DNA from: Dipteris shenzhenensis
Taxonomy: Eukaryota; Polypodiophyta; Polypodiopsida; Gleicheniales
Assembly: GCA_047967505.1 (NCBI GenBank)
Contig: CM106538.1
DNA: 64,000 bases
Strand: one strand, 5' to 3'
Of the stretch, positions 45,421-58,213 are shown piece after piece. The position numbers were made by a program, and so were the translations under genes. Under the pieces are notes generated by a model, which saw nothing but the letters and a program-made list of their open reading frames with translations, had not been told where the DNA came from and ran no database searches. Position 1 is the first letter of the stretch; every line of letters starts with the position of its first letter.

Positions 45421-46879
45421 GGCCTCTAGACTTGATTCATGCCTTCTAGGTCTATCATCATGCTCATAGCTCAACTTGTGGCTGGATTCATTGGACAACT
45501 CGAAATCCTAGCTTTCAATCAAAGAATGCTCATTTTTGTCATTCTATCACCATGAGAACTTTCCAGCCACGTCCTCTCCATCCTCAAGCTCTCCAATCCT
45601 AGTGACCCCATGCTACATTCACTCATTCACATCGGTTAACCATTCTAGCTTCCAATTCCATGCCAACTTCTCTTATAACATTTCGCCAACTACTTCTGTT
45701 TTGGTACAACTACTCTACTCTCTTGGCCTCTACCTTTGGTGTCTCTCTGAGCATCTATTACACATCTGTCAAGATATTTTATGCTTCTTGGATATGCTCC
45801 TCTGTCTAGACACCGACTGTTAGACAGGTCTTCAAACACCTCAACTCATCATCGGACACTCGGACAAATATTCTATAGTAATATGCAAATTTGAGCAACT
45901 ATCATAGCCTTGTTGTCCATTAGCATGGGTTGCTACTCTCCAAGTATGTGTACTCGATTCTAAGGACCATTACGCTTAATCCACTCCATTCCTTACTTAA
46001 GCTTTCACCATGATTGATGAGTGAGCTAGTGCTTAGGTTGGGTGTGTGCATACTGCTTAGTAGGAAGGTGCTCTCTCTTGCACTCCATGAGATCCTTGGT
46101 AAGTGGACACTACATAGTGCTCGAGATGGAGAATTAGATGGCAAAATCTATCATGGCGGGTCTGTGCTATGTGGGTGAAAGATTATGGAGACGGATGATT
46201 GAAGTATGCAATAAATACAAGCATTGTGATAATAGGAAGGAAATCCTAGAGATGCTATATTAGTTGTATTATTAAATAGAACCACTCAGACACAAACAAC
46301 CATCATTGCAGACTCAATCTCAGACACTCTTTGATGCTCACCTCGACAAATGGTCCAAACTCTCTAAGAGTAGCTAGACTCAACTCCTTCTAGCCTAAGC
46401 AGATCCTAACAAGAAATAAGTAAAGGGTCTAAAATGAGCATGTTCCACTTCAGACTCATCCTCTAAGTACCTACAAGCTTAGGTGGTTGAGATGTACTAC
46501 CTTCATAAATAAGGCCTCGAAACTCGCTAAACTATTGCTACTAAGATTAGTTTCCCAACGTAACCTGTGTTGGGTTTTCCTGTTAACTCGGAGTCACACC
46601 ACTTGGCAGATTGGTTTCACTCGTGCCTTCATGTAGGGTTTCCATCTGGTCGACAACTAATTATGGAGTACAATTGATCTACTGTCATGAACTAATTGTG
46701 CGGCAATACCTATGAGTCACTACTCATCCTTGATTTGATGACCCTTATTTGGGGAGCTACCTTTTGCATTATTTAGAGAAAGTGAGTCACTACTTATCCT
46801 TGATTTGAGGACCCTTATTTAGGAAAACATTGATCCAATTACAGTCCTTAGAGAAAGTGAGTGAGCGGGATCAATGAAG
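45421..46879. other. Sequence upstream of the plus-strand gypsy remnant
   Basis: Contains a partial duplication (GAGTCACTACTCATCCTTGATTTG at 46713 and 46786) and motif-free short ORFs. Any 5' LTR of the element at 46880 was not identified here. Confidence 0.4.
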
Positions 46880-46886
46880 AAAGTAT

Positions 46887-47482
46887 GTGGCAGGTCTAAA
46901 ATCTAAGTTGAGAGCCGAGATTAACATGTTTCATCCTCGCTCACTGAACCTTACAATTTCTCTTGCAATGAATTGTGAGAGGAAGAATGGGATCCCAAAG
47001 GAAGGGAAAGATTTGGAACGGCCTCTACCCATCCATAAGAAGAGGAGTTTTGATAAAAAGCCCTACTTTAAATCTTAATTTGGTTTTGTTCCACAGAAGA
47101 CAAATTCTTATTTGAAGCCGAATGGTGGAAATTTTCCAAAGAAAGAAATAAGGTGTTTCAGGTGCAACAAGGTGGGACATATAGCGACTGAATGGCCCGA
47201 AGAAAGAAGACCTCGACAAAAAAAGTGCACATGATCAATAACAAAGCAGCCAAGCAAGAGGGAGGTAAGTATATTTGTCATGCTCTTCTGAAAATGAAAG
47301 GTTTCATTAATGGTGGTAAAGAGGTTGTTATTCTACATGGCGATGGTAGTACACATGATTTCATTTCAGAAAGAGCCCTAACAAAGCTAAACCTAGAGTC
47401 TTTCCCATCTAACTATAAAGTCAAAGCTGTTTTTACCAAGACAAAGTATAATTGCACTAGAGAAGTCAAGAATCTTCTTTGA
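46887..47482 (+). pseudogene. Gypsy gag C-terminus, zinc knuckle and protease
   Basis: FHPRSLNLTISLAMNCE matches the gag tail; CFRCNKVGHIATEW is a CCHC knuckle with the last Cys replaced by Trp; HGDGSTHDFISERALTKLNL is the protease active-site region in which the D-S-G core has become G-D-G-S. Several frames are needed. Confidence 0.7.
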
Positions 47483-49186
47483 GTGGCCCTAGACCTTGAT
47501 GAAGCAATTAGGGTTCAATAGCCTGTGTTGGTGAGGAGTTTCTTTCCATGGTAGCAACATTTTGTTAAGGTTTGAACTATCTTTGTCAGAGTAGGTTCAT
47601 GTGCATTTTAAGGAGTAGATTATTGTGGGTCTTCTAATATGGAGTTTGATTAAATGATAAAAGGAGTGGTTTTGTAGTTCTTGGTGGGAAAATCCATCAA
47701 GTCCTTAAACTATCATTGCCTTCCCCTTTGTCAAACTTGTAGTAGGTTCTTGAGTCACTACTCCAACTACCTGTGTATTCTTTGTTGTCATTGTTGTAGT
47801 CTCAAAATTTTAGCTTCTCCACTCTAGTTGTTGTGGCTAGAGAGGAATGAGTTGCCCTTGAGGAAAACACGTGAAGGTGGGATGTTGTGTTGATGAGGAT
47901 TACAACTTACCTATCCAAAAAATAGAGCACCTTCTTGTGCACCCTTTGAACCCAAAGGCTAGTCCACACATTTCTTGTAGTCCATCCACGAGCTCCCAAT
48001 CTCATGCAAAAACAAAGCTAGTAAGCGGGGTTGGGAAGCCAGCCCCGCATAATAGAATTGCACCTCCCATGTTTCCTAGTGGAGGCACCTATAGTGACTA
48101 TTAACCCTAAGCCTCCTGTAGTACTTTTCTTCCATTTTGCTATCACCTAGGTTAGCTAGATTAGGACAACGTGCTTAAAGACTTGTATCTTAAAGGCACC
48201 CAACCACCATTATAGACAGATTTGGACTTTGTGCAATCATCAATTTCTCATGCTACAGGGTGAGGCAACCTTTTTCTTGCATATCATGCAAGGGGGGATC
48301 CCCGCGAAAACGCTAGCCTTCATGAATGTGAAGTGACTTCAAGGAAAGCATTAGGAAAAATGGGAGATCAAATCCTTCCATAATACTCAATTCCATGGGA
48401 ATACAATGCTATGCTTTTCTATATTCTTCCTTTTATAGAATTCCAAGGATTACTTTAACTATCAAGTGGTAATATAGAATAAATCCTTCTTTAGTACCCA
48501 AATCCAGCAGATCAAAGGAGGAAGATGGGTAAGCTCCAGTTTAGGAAGATCGTGAAGGAAACCTTGCACCATACCTTAAAAAAGGCCGATATCACTAAAA
48601 GGATTGCACTTTCTAAATAGGTTGCTAGTCGATGGAGAGGAAGGGGTGCCCCTTGTCCCCCCTCAACACGGACCGTGGGATTTTGCTCGCTGTGGGATTG
48701 AGTTTTTTCCAAGGACCCCCCTTACCTCAGTCCAAAAGTGATTTGTTATAGACCTTATGGATGGTGACCCACTATCAATATATTAAGAGCCTGCCTTAGA
48801 CTTTTGTTTACCCTGAATACCAAAGAACACGAGTATGTACTTGTGGTAGCTGGGCACCATGGGGAAGTCGACGCTAGTTCAATTTTACTAGTGTACATCA
48901 TGGGAGAGTCATGTTGTGCATTGGATATCCTCCAGCTTACCAATTGGTTCAAGATGAAGATAATTCAAGATAAGGCCTTACTGATGCTGCCCAACATTCC
49001 CTCAAGGTCAATAATGTGTCGTGTTTCGTACTAAAAAAGATCATTTTTGGTGTGCCTGCAAGATAAACAACAGCCGATTTATGCCATAGAGCCCAAAGGT
49101 CACTTGGTAGTGATTGCCAACATGTTGTGGGAACCCTGGTGTCCCAAGGCACTCCTTCACATATGGAACAACAAATGGTCCTATGC

Positions 49187-49330
49187 CAACAGCTTCTGAT
49201 AGCAGAAGTTAGAGAGGGAGAGAGAGAGGAGTACTTGTACACTAAGTTTTATTGAACATGAATATGAAGATATACATGTGAATCCCTTAGGGTTAGGGCC
49301 CAGGGTTTGCCCCTAATGTCCTAGAGGTAT
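49187..49330 (-). mobile_element. LTR 3' end and primer site of another retroelement
   Basis: Minus strand shows a CTCTCTCTCCCTCTC-rich LTR end followed by TGCTATCAGAAGC (49192-49204), close to the tRNA-Met primer site, suggesting a copia-like element inserted in the gypsy remnant. Its other LTR and coding region were not found. Confidence 0.4.
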
Positions 49331-49956
49331 GGTGCAATTTACATCATCCTCAACACCTCCTCTTAAATTGCATTGGAGGATGCATGTACAAGACCTTTGG
49401 TGTTTTTTTGGTGCATATGATAGCATCCAAAACTGGAAAAGAAAATTGAAAAGAAATTAGAGTAGTATGTGCATATGTGAGCACAGTGACTACGTAGTGG
49501 AAGCCTGTACAATGAGTAGAACATACGTGATCTTGTAGATAATGTGAATTTTCCCCTCTTAAGTTGTGGCTCATCCTTCACCTTTGGGAATGAAACCCAC
49601 AAGATAGGCCTAAGGGAAGAGGAAGGAAATATGTAGAAATTAAAGTCCTCTTGAATCAGAGATCTAGTCAATCGAAAGATGACTGCATGAAGAACGGTGT
49701 GTATGGCTGCATGCTGAACATGTCAAGGCTAGACATGTCATGTTTCATTGTGGACTATGTAGCTGCTCTATAGAAGAGGAATCCGGATGTGAAGCTAGTT
49801 GATGTAGCGATGGATATGTGATCTGGTAGGTCGTGATATACGAGGGTGTCACCAACCCCAAAGGACTGATAGCAATGGCGGAGGTGTGTTGCAGCATAAT
49901 AATCTATGTCGTATGATGTAGTATTGAAGAAGACTGCATAGTTTATGTGGACAACT

Positions 49957-50538
49957 CACTGTGATTTTGTTTAGTGCATGGTAGTCTATGCACATTTGAT
50001 AGGTTCCATTCTTCTTTTTGACTAATAAGATAGGTGCTCCATAAGGAGAACTACTAGGTCTTATCAATCCTCTCTCTATCAGTTCTTCACTTGCTTTTGA
50101 ATTTCCTTTTGCTCTAGCTGATTGACTCTATACAGAGCTTTGCAAGGTGGAGTATTGCCCGATAGGATTTCTATCCTATGATCTTCAGGTTGAGAACAGG
50201 GTAATCCAGGCAGTAAATCCTCTAAGAAACAATTAGAAAATTGAGAAAGAAACTTTTGGTGTGTAGGCTGTGTTTGGCTGAGTAACCATTACCGTATTCA
50301 CCAAAATCAGATATGTCTTCTCATGTTTCCTAATTGCTCTCTTGGCTTGTGTATGGTTGAGTAAAGGACTGATCTTAGGTCTCATAGAACTTTTCAGACA
50401 TATTTCTTATTAGTCCTTCTCAATCCACATCTGATGTGAATCATAATCTATCTTAGGATTATATCGATGTTTCCATGGCATTCTTAAGATGATATCAACT
50501 CTGTGTAGTTGTGCCACTAGAAAGTCTCGTCTATCCTT
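49957..50538 (-). pseudogene. Inverted gypsy protease-RT linker and RT N-terminus
   Basis: Minus strand reads VDIILRMPWKHRYNP (linker after protease), later GLIRPSSSPYGAPILLV-type RT entry, CIDYHALNKITV, and stops being RT-like at about 49957. The next RT residues ([19 protein letters not shown]) start on the plus strand at about 50545, beyond the right end of this segment. Confidence 0.8.
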
Positions 50539-50544
50539 GTAAGG

Positions 50545-51367
50545 TACCCAATCCCTAGGATTGATGATCTTCTAGACAAATTGGAAGGGGCCAAGGTCTT
50601 CAGTAAGATAGATCTCAAATCTGGCTATCATCAAGTTCATATGGTAAAAGAGGATATATACAAGACTACCTTTAGAACTCAAATGGGACATTATGAATTC
50701 CTAGTTATGCATTTTGGGCTAACTAATGCTCTAGCTACTTTTAGCATTTCTTATGGACTGAGCGTCAAGATAAATCTTTTGCAGCTTTGAAGAAGCTCTC
50801 ACGCAAGCTCCTGTGTTGTAACTACCCAATTTCTCTAGACCATTCTTTGTAGTTGTAATCGATGCTAGTGGATATGGAATTGGAGCTGTACTTATGCAAG
50901 ATGGACATCCTATAGCATATGAGAGCCAAAAATTAAAACCAGTGGAATGAAATTATAGTACATATGATAAAATGATTAACCATTTTTGTGCATGCCTTAT
51001 GAATGTGGAAACATTATTTGATGGGAGCTTAGTTTCTTATCAAGACCGATCAGCAAAGTATCAAGCATTTGTTGACTCAGCAACTAATATCCGATAGGCA
51101 CATCAAGTGGGCATCATTTATACTGAGTTTTCAGCCCATGATTCAGTATCAGCCTAGAAAAGAAAATGTAGTTTTGCTGATGCTCTTAGCAGAAAGCCAA
51201 GTATTAATCACATCACTGCTGTAGAGACCCTGCCTTTCGAAGGTATGAAGAATTCTTACCAAGAGGATCTAGACTTTTCTGACATATGGAAAAAATTAGA
51301 GAATAATAATTGGAATCCTATGTTGGACTATTAATGCAATGATGGATACCTCTTTTATCAAAAGAAA
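50545..51367 (+). pseudogene. Gypsy RT palm fragment and RNase H
   Basis: [20 protein letters not shown] and GYHQVHM carry the first RT Asp; the frame reaches [10 protein letters not shown] and then a deletion removes the YxDD box and thumb. RNase H follows in broken frames (VVIDASGYGIGAVLMQDG, ADALSRKPS). Confidence 0.8.
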
Positions 51368-53431
51368 TTGTGCATCAGTCGACCCTACAGACAAATTGTA
51401 ATGGAAGAAATGCACCAACCACCATATATAGGACATAGGGGAGTGACTGCCACTTTACAAGTGATAGCAAGAGAATTTTATTGGCCTACTATAAGAAAAG
51501 ATGTGGCTAAGTTTGTAGCTGAATGCATCACTTGTAAGAAGATCAAGAGTTACAAAGGAAAGACCCTTGGATTGCTAATGCCTTTGCCTATTCCTACGCA
51601 ACCTTGGGAACAAGTATCCATGGATTTCATAACAGGGTTTCCTACTACAGCGAATCAAAATGATATGATATGGATGATAGTAGATCGCTTTAGTAAGCAA
51701 GCTTATTTCATCCCATGTAAGAAGACTTTAACAGCTCAGCAAGCTGCACATTTATTGGGGGTTTCCATTTTTCGAGCAAAAACCCCCGAGCGATGAGTGG
51801 ACAAAAGGTAGGAGGGGTCAAAATATATAGGCTCAAGTCAGTTTTGGGGAGCAAAAAAATCCAGATTATTTTAAGGAATATGTAAGTAGATATGAAATAC
51901 TGATAAATAGATATAGATACAAATATACCTTTATATAATATACATATATAATGTCCAAGTGGTGACTTATTTTATCACTTTCAAAAATCCTTTCTTTTCC
52001 TTTCACCATTGGTTTGGATCATGAATCCTCTTTACAGTTCCTCAGGACGACCTAAGAAAATAATATAGTACTTTTTTAATAGACGCTCTAAGTGCATTTT
52101 TCCAGAGGAATATGGTTTGAAGAGCTTGCCCCAATCCTATTCTGTCGGCGGAATACCCTTGGAGAGCCTACGTAGAAGGGGTCATAACTTTTGCTCCTTA
52201 TCTCAGATTGAGGAGTTGTAAAAAGGAAAAATGTTCAAAATTTCATGATCTATGCAAAGGTAGGCTTAAAATTATACTTTTTATAGCTATAAAAGAGAAA
52301 AAGTGAAAATTTCAAGATGTATATGAGAGTTACAACTTCTCCCTAATTCATATTATGGTAGGAAGGAGTTCAGTAGAGACCACATTTCCTTAAAAGTACT
52401 TAGGTTTGGAGAATTGGGAATATTTTGAAAATTCGTTCCTTGCCTTCCCATATTTGATAATGTATTAGAGATTAATTTATGATCGATTATAATGGCCTCA
52501 AGTATGAGGTTTCCAATATCTTTTTCCTACTCATCCAAGGAATATGGTATGCATTGTTATATGAGAGCTTCAAATATGGGATTGCTAAAGATTAGGGAAA
52601 CTCTTTTAAATTGATTTAATTACCATAATCCTCAAAAGAGAGTATGGTAGGGAGGTATTTATAGGAGTTTCTAAAGTGTTCACTATTTGTTCATATATAG
52701 ATGATGTTCCCTAAAAGGAGGGTTATAATGAAAAATAAGTAAGTATGTGCTTCCATAAATGAGAAATTAAGAAAGAATTGTATATTCCTTTGAGAAATAT
52801 ACAAGCATGGTTGGTGTCAAAAATTATTGCTCGGACTTTTCTACTCGTAGGTTTTTGCTCGAAAAGTGTGCACATCCCACATTTATTCATCAAGCATATC
52901 TTTGTTCATCAGGGCTTGCCAAAGATTATAGTGTTTGATCAAGATTCGAAGTTTTGCAATAATTTTTTGTCTACATTATTTCATAATCTAGGCACTAAGT
53001 TAGATTTCTCATCAGCTTTTCATCAGAATTGAATGAACAAACTGAAGTCACAAATAGTACTATTTTGGACATGTTAAGAGCTTATGTGGGAAGTCAACCA
53101 AAGACGGGACGAATATCTTCACCTCTTACAGTTTGCTTATAATAATACTCCTCATTCTGCAACTGGAAGAGCACCCTTTGAGATCATCTATGGGAAGATT
53201 TTACCTATTCCTATCACACAATTGACCCATAGAGTGGAGGTAGCAGATGCATTTACCCATGACTATCAAAATTTTCTCAAAGAGGTTCAAGAAGCCATTG
53301 CAATCGCTCAAGAGAAGTGCACAAAAAAAGCTAATAAGAAATGGAAACACATTCTTTTTAAAGAAGGTGATTATGTACTTCTTTGGATTGAGAAAAGAAG
53401 ATTGAAGAGCATTGAGAAATGGCCAGAGTAA
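51368..53431 (+). pseudogene. Gypsy integrase split by a DNA transposon
   Basis: 51368-51756 encodes the zinc-binding region (HRGVTATLQVIAREFYWP, CITCKKIK) and first catalytic Asp (MDFITGFP). After the insertion (51757-52877) the frame resumes at 52878 with IKHIFVHQGLPKIIVFDQD (second Asp). The Glu region is frame-broken near 53030, and the C-terminal domain runs on at 53084-53431. Confidence 0.85.
51757..52877. mobile_element. Non-autonomous terminal-inverted-repeat DNA transposon (MULE-like), 1121 bp
   Basis: Inserted in the gypsy integrase. The 10-bp string CACATTTATT flanks it on both sides (51747-51756 and 52878-52887). Its ends are imperfect inverted repeats that align without gaps for about 30 bp, with a perfect core TTTTCGAGCAAAAACC on both. 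The interior is AT-rich, with no transposase frame. A 9-10 bp target duplication suggests the Mutator superfamily; hAT (8 bp) is less likely. The integrase reading frame on either side matches up if one CACATTTATT copy and the insert are ignored, which proves the insertion. Confidence 0.88.
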
Positions 53432-54371
53432 TCAAGATGTCCCCTTGTTTTTATGGACCTTTCAAGGTGATTCAGTAGGTCAATGATCTAGCTTATAGGC
53501 TTGAATTACCTAATAATTGGAAAATACATAATGCTTTTCATATTAGGCTCCTAAAGCCCTTCAAAGGACCTTTACCTATTCATCCTATTTATGAAGAGGC
53601 TCCATTGATTGTTGATGAAGAAGAAATACTAGAACCTGAATGCATTATTGATCATCAACGGACCTCAACCTGAAAAGGAAATGTCTATACTAAATATTTG
53701 CTCAAATTTAAGAATCATCCAAGAGATGATGCTCAGTGGATGCATGAGCGGTTCTTTCAAACTTTTCCAAACCTCATTAGTTCCTATAATCAAATTATTA
53801 TTTTAGTCAAGTGTGACTATGGCAAAGTACTCCTTAGGAGCACACCAGATGCGGCGGGGGTCCTAGTGGATACTTTGTGTGGTTAGTTGGGGACGCTTGA
53901 CTAGCTTGTGTTTTGCCATGCTAGATGGTTAGTATTGTGGGTGATTCCATGTTAACACTGATGTCGCTAGTGTTATTGGTGTGTGCTTGATTATTGTGCT
54001 TTGATCGCAGTTATGTTGGGATCGGTTGATTCAGTGATTCATTCAATCGATTGTTAATAACTAATATAATCGGTGGCTTGAGTACAAGTGATGAAATTCA
54101 TAGTGAGGATTGGAGTTAGTGCAAGGGTACTGATTGAGGTGTCGCACAATGGATCATTTATGGCCATGGGCCAATTTTGTATTTCTTTATTATTGCAAGT
54201 TTGAGCAATATTTTTGGAGTGGACATAATTCAATTTTAGGTCCAAAAAGGCTATGTAAAGCAAATTCTTCATTTTGGAAGAGAGGGACAATTTTGGCTCT
54301 TGGTGCTTTTATGAAATATCATAAATACTCTAGATGAGGAAGGGTGAGCCACTCATCTAGAGGGGGGAGAT

Positions 54372-54587
54372 TGTACCCAATCTGCTATCGTTTTTCGTGG
54401 TGTGGATTTGTGTTCTTCTTCTCCAATTGATTAAGTGGTGTATTTTGTGTGGAAGAGTCGATTTTTTGGTTTCACGCTAAGAGAGAGAGAGAGAGAGAGA
54501 GAGAATTTATGTGATTGTTTATTTGTTTTCATACCCTCCCTACATTTATAGCAAAAACTTTGTCTACTCAAACTTTGTGTGGCAACA
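54372..54587 (+). repeat. Putative 3' LTR of the gypsy remnant (end uncertain)
   Basis: Starts TGTACCCAATC right after the polypurine tract; contains a GA microsatellite (54480-54505) and a possible end GGCAACA. No second copy was found to confirm the length. Confidence 0.45.
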
Positions 54588-54839
54588 TTTCAAAATTGGC
54601 TATCTATATTCCTTAAATTTGAAGATTATGATCTAGGTTTATTTAATAAACCTTGCGAGACTTTAAAAAAGTTTCAAGAACTAGAAAATTTACAACATGA
54701 GGTAAGACATCCACAAAATATTCTATCATAGGAAAGAACTTTATGATACAACCATACAATGAGCTATGCAATGGCTCATAGCATGAGCTACTTGTATTCT
54801 TATTTTCTAATTCAAAGCACTGTGACATCTTATGTGCTA

Positions 54840-56290
54840 TTTTCACATGCTTTAAGCTTTAAAGAACATTTATTGCTTATTAATGTGCTTTAAAGCATAG
54901 TCATGGACCTTTGCCCATAGAAGGTACTATTTTCATGTGCTTTTTCTCTATGCTTATGCTTTGATAAATTTTTGTGCTTTAAAGCATATTCGTGGACTTT
55001 GGCTCATAGCTATTTTTATTTGCTTGCATGTACTTCACGTGTCCTTTTTTGCTTATTAATGTGCTTTAAAGCACAATTATGGACTTGGCTCATAGCAATG
55101 TGCTATTTTCATGTGCTATTCTTTTGTGCTTGAAAACATTGTAATAACTTATGTGCTTTAATATTAAAACACAATCATGGGATGTGACTCATAGTCTAAC
55201 ATTATGTTTGGATGGATTATGCTTTGTAGGCTTGTGAAGTGTGTGATATCACTCATTAAAATGTGTTTTGAAGTATAGCAATGTGCTTTATATCATGCTA
55301 TAAAGCATATTCATTTATTGTTGCAAGCTAAACCATTGCTTTTAAGTTTATACTATGCTATAAAGCACATTCATTTGCTATTGCTTTATATCATGCTACA
55401 AAGCACATTCATTTTCTTTAAAGATCAAGGCTTGTGCTTTGGAATATGATATAAATCAATTCATGTGCCTATAACATGTGTTGTGCATCACTTTTCATGT
55501 GCTTCAAAGTAGTGGAGTAGGCCTTATGGAATATTTTGCACCTTCAATCGGGAGTGAGAAGGCTCTTTGAATCACTAAACTATTGAGTATTTGACTCTGA
55601 TTTACAATGATGGTGCCGTACTTGCCAACCTGTGCATTGCTAGAGTAATAACAATGAAGAAATTCCTTGCTCGACCAATGACTCACGACCAACGACTACT
55701 TTCTCACTGGCCTTGCTTTTTGTCATGCTATGTGGGCCTTTTTTATTCCATTATTTTTAGCTTCTTGTGTTTGATCTCTTTTGTTATTTTTATTTTTGTC
55801 CTTTTCTGCACTATACTAATTGGTTTCTTATGTCCATTCTCAACTCACTTTCCTTGTTGCAAGTTCTTTCACTTCTTCTTGCTCGAGTGTTTACTTTTAA
55901 GCATATGATATAGAGGCTTTTCCTCCTTCAATTTGTATACTTTTATTCTAATCAGCCCTTTGTCTTAGCGATTTGCTTAGCCTATCTTTATTCTTATCCT
56001 TGCACTTGCTTAGGGCCATTCGTTTCACTCGTCCTTATTCATTTGTTTTGCTAGGACCAAGGTCATGCATTCATCTTCGATGGCATCAAGCATGTGATAT
56101 CTTGTTAAGTTATAATTTGATTCTCGCTTAATTATGTGTTAATCTATTGGCCACATACCTATCAAACACTTTACAAACATGCAAAGCATTATGCATCAAC
56201 ACACAAATGTTATAGTCTTGAGTCAAAGGCTAGGACTATGGTTTAAAACACATTAATAAGCAAATAAATATGCTTTAAAGCATAAAGCAC
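54840..56290 (+). repeat. Field of palindromic TGCTTTAAAGCA repeats
   Basis: The perfect 12-bp palindrome TGCTTTAAAGCA occurs at 54886, 54975, 55062 and 56271, with variants (ATGCTATAAAGCA and similar) near 55300, 55350 and 55395, often followed by TATTCATGGACT-like text and preceded by GTGCTATTTTCATGTGC. A degenerate tandem array with no coding capacity. Confidence 0.8.
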
Positions 56291-58099
56291 AGTAAAAAGA
56301 CACATAAATGCTTTGAATCACAAAAGAATATAATAGGTAGGTATATGAAAATAGCACTTGTCTATCTTATAAAACCCATGAATATGATCTATATTAGGTT
56401 CCAAAGTACAAAAATTGGCCTTTAAAGCTAAGGAATGTTCTTGATAGCATATAAAAAAGCACATTTTGAAGTGAGCAGTGTTTCTGAAGTTGTCGTGTAT
56501 CCTTGGAAGGGATTACTTTGATGGTAATACTCTTCCCAACAGGGAAATTTTATGGACAATAATTTTCAGAATTCATGGGTCATTTCATTGGAGTTTATGC
56601 CTCAAATGCTTCAAGAAAGTTAATGATTGGTAGTTTGAAGTCTTGTATTCTTGCAATAAGGCATCTTTCTACTTGGGAATCCTAGGCTCCAGAGTCAATT
56701 CTACAAGCTAAGAAGATCAAACCTATGAGTCCATTGCGCAAGAGATGCCAAGACATATCCAATAATAAGATGTTGAGGCCAAGGAACTAAATTTGGAACA
56801 GATGCAACAAACAAGATGGAAGAAATCCAAATTTGGAAAAGGGCTACAAAAAGAATGATTCGAAGCAACTAAAATCGTAATGCCTACAATAAGCACGTTA
56901 AGGCATGACAACAAAGAATGATGAGTGCAAAAGGTATAATTGGGATAAACACCTTTACTACCCTTCTTTGAAAATCCTTGGGAATGAAGGGCTCAATGAG
57001 CCCTTCAATTGCAACGTATCGGTGCAACATTTGCAACATATTGGTGCAAAAATCTGAAGTTATTATATTTGTTTCTGATTAATGGTAGGTACGATTGGCC
57101 AACCTTGATAAGTATCACTTTCAACCTGAGTAGCTTAAGAGCAATGAAGGTATGACAACTAGGATCCCCTCCTTCCCCCTGTTGTTCTTCCAATTCGAGA
57201 GAGCAGCCAACTCAGCATAATCATCAGTTTTGTTTCCATCCTAGGGCTTGATCATCAAAGTGATTTGGACCATTGATTGTTGATCCATTCGGCCATGGTA
57301 TGCATTGGTGCAATTTTTGTTCAGCTCTATTCTTAATGGGAAGCGAATGCGAAGCCAAAGATGACTAAAGAAATGTGTGCATATAGTAGGCCCAAAGGCA
57401 CGTCCAAGAACCTTTATTTATGAAAGAGGTTAAGATAAAAGAGCAGTAGAACAAGAGAGATGTATCACAAACCAAACATCGAGCTGTGAGAAAGACAAAG
57501 CACAAATTTGTAGAATGCAAGTTCATGGGGACAAGAACTAGGCGGCTTATATCCGATGAATAATTATAAGTGGCACACAATGTTGTTAAGATGGCGCAGG
57601 AAACAAACATGCTTATTTCTCGCCTTTGTAGACAAATTTCTTCATATTCTTCCTGCCAAAGAAGAGAGGAAATTTCTTCATATTTAAAAAGTTCAGGGCT
57701 CTATGAAAACGATTTATTGACACTTAAAAGAGTTATCCATGGCAGTCCCTCATTGATTTGCACCGATGCAATGTTGCTGCAGTAGTAATATAACTTCAAC
57801 AAAATATATTACGAGCTTTTCTGTGTAGACTTCTTAGCAAAAAGAATGATATCACTCGACGAAGCGATCGGTAGGGTGAAACATAGTCTGAACTGCCTTC
57901 ACAATCCTGTCTTTCCAAAAGATACAAATTATCTTACAATCTTGGACCCATACAAGGGATTCAGTGAACGTTCAAAAACGTCAAAAACCACTTTATGTAC
58001 ACGTGTGAGGGCATGTCAAAATGCTCAAGTGACCTTATTTTACATTCCCGAAGATCTGCTAAACCATATTTCACTATGAAATTATTGCTGACATAACTT
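56291..58099. other. Region downstream of XPD, no gene recognised
   Basis: Includes the presumed XPD 3' untranslated region. ORFs at 57365-58079 have no recognised motif. Confidence 0.5.
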
Positions 58100-58213
58100 T
58101 TAGAAGCCAGCATTTGACTGAGCCTCCATACTTTCCAAATCAGCCTGTGATAGCAAAGTCTTTCTGTTTCCTGTACCTGCCTTATCGTATGGTTGGGCCA
58201 TGCGTCTGAGAAA
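58100..58213 (-). CDS. UVH6: XPD terminal exon and stop codon
   Basis: After acceptor TTTGCTTCAG the exon reads [15 protein letters not shown] and ends at TAA (58100-58102) after a short acidic tail, close to the usual XPD C-terminus. A possible AATAAA signal on the minus strand lies about 380 nt further (57713-57718), so the 3' untranslated region may extend to about 57.7 kb. Confidence 0.94.
   Translation of the reverse strand, partial: FLRRMAQPYDKAGTGNRKTLLSQADLESMEAQSNAGF

Larger units (their letters stand above)
46880..54371 (+). mobile_element. Degenerate, nested Ty3/gypsy element (plus strand)
   Basis: From left to right: gag C-terminus and CCHC knuckle (46880-47220), protease (47192-47482), foreign insertion including a minus-strand copia-type LTR end (about 47600-49950), an inverted protease-RT segment (49957-50538), RT palm (50545-50760), RNase H (50830-51200), integrase (51368-53430, split by a DNA transposon), and a chromodomain-like tail (53690-53790). 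The GAGGGGGGAGA polypurine tract ends at 54371 and an LTR appears to begin at 54372. The 3' half keeps the normal gypsy order; every domain has stops or shifts. Confidence 0.8.

Noticed and set aside
55591-55908. Hydrophobic 105-residue ORF resembling a membrane protein
   Set aside because: Phe/Leu/Ile richness follows from T-rich sequence; no homologous pattern recognised.
57846-58079. 77-residue plus-strand ORF next to XPD
   Set aside because: Overlaps the presumed XPD 3' untranslated region on the opposite strand; no motif.
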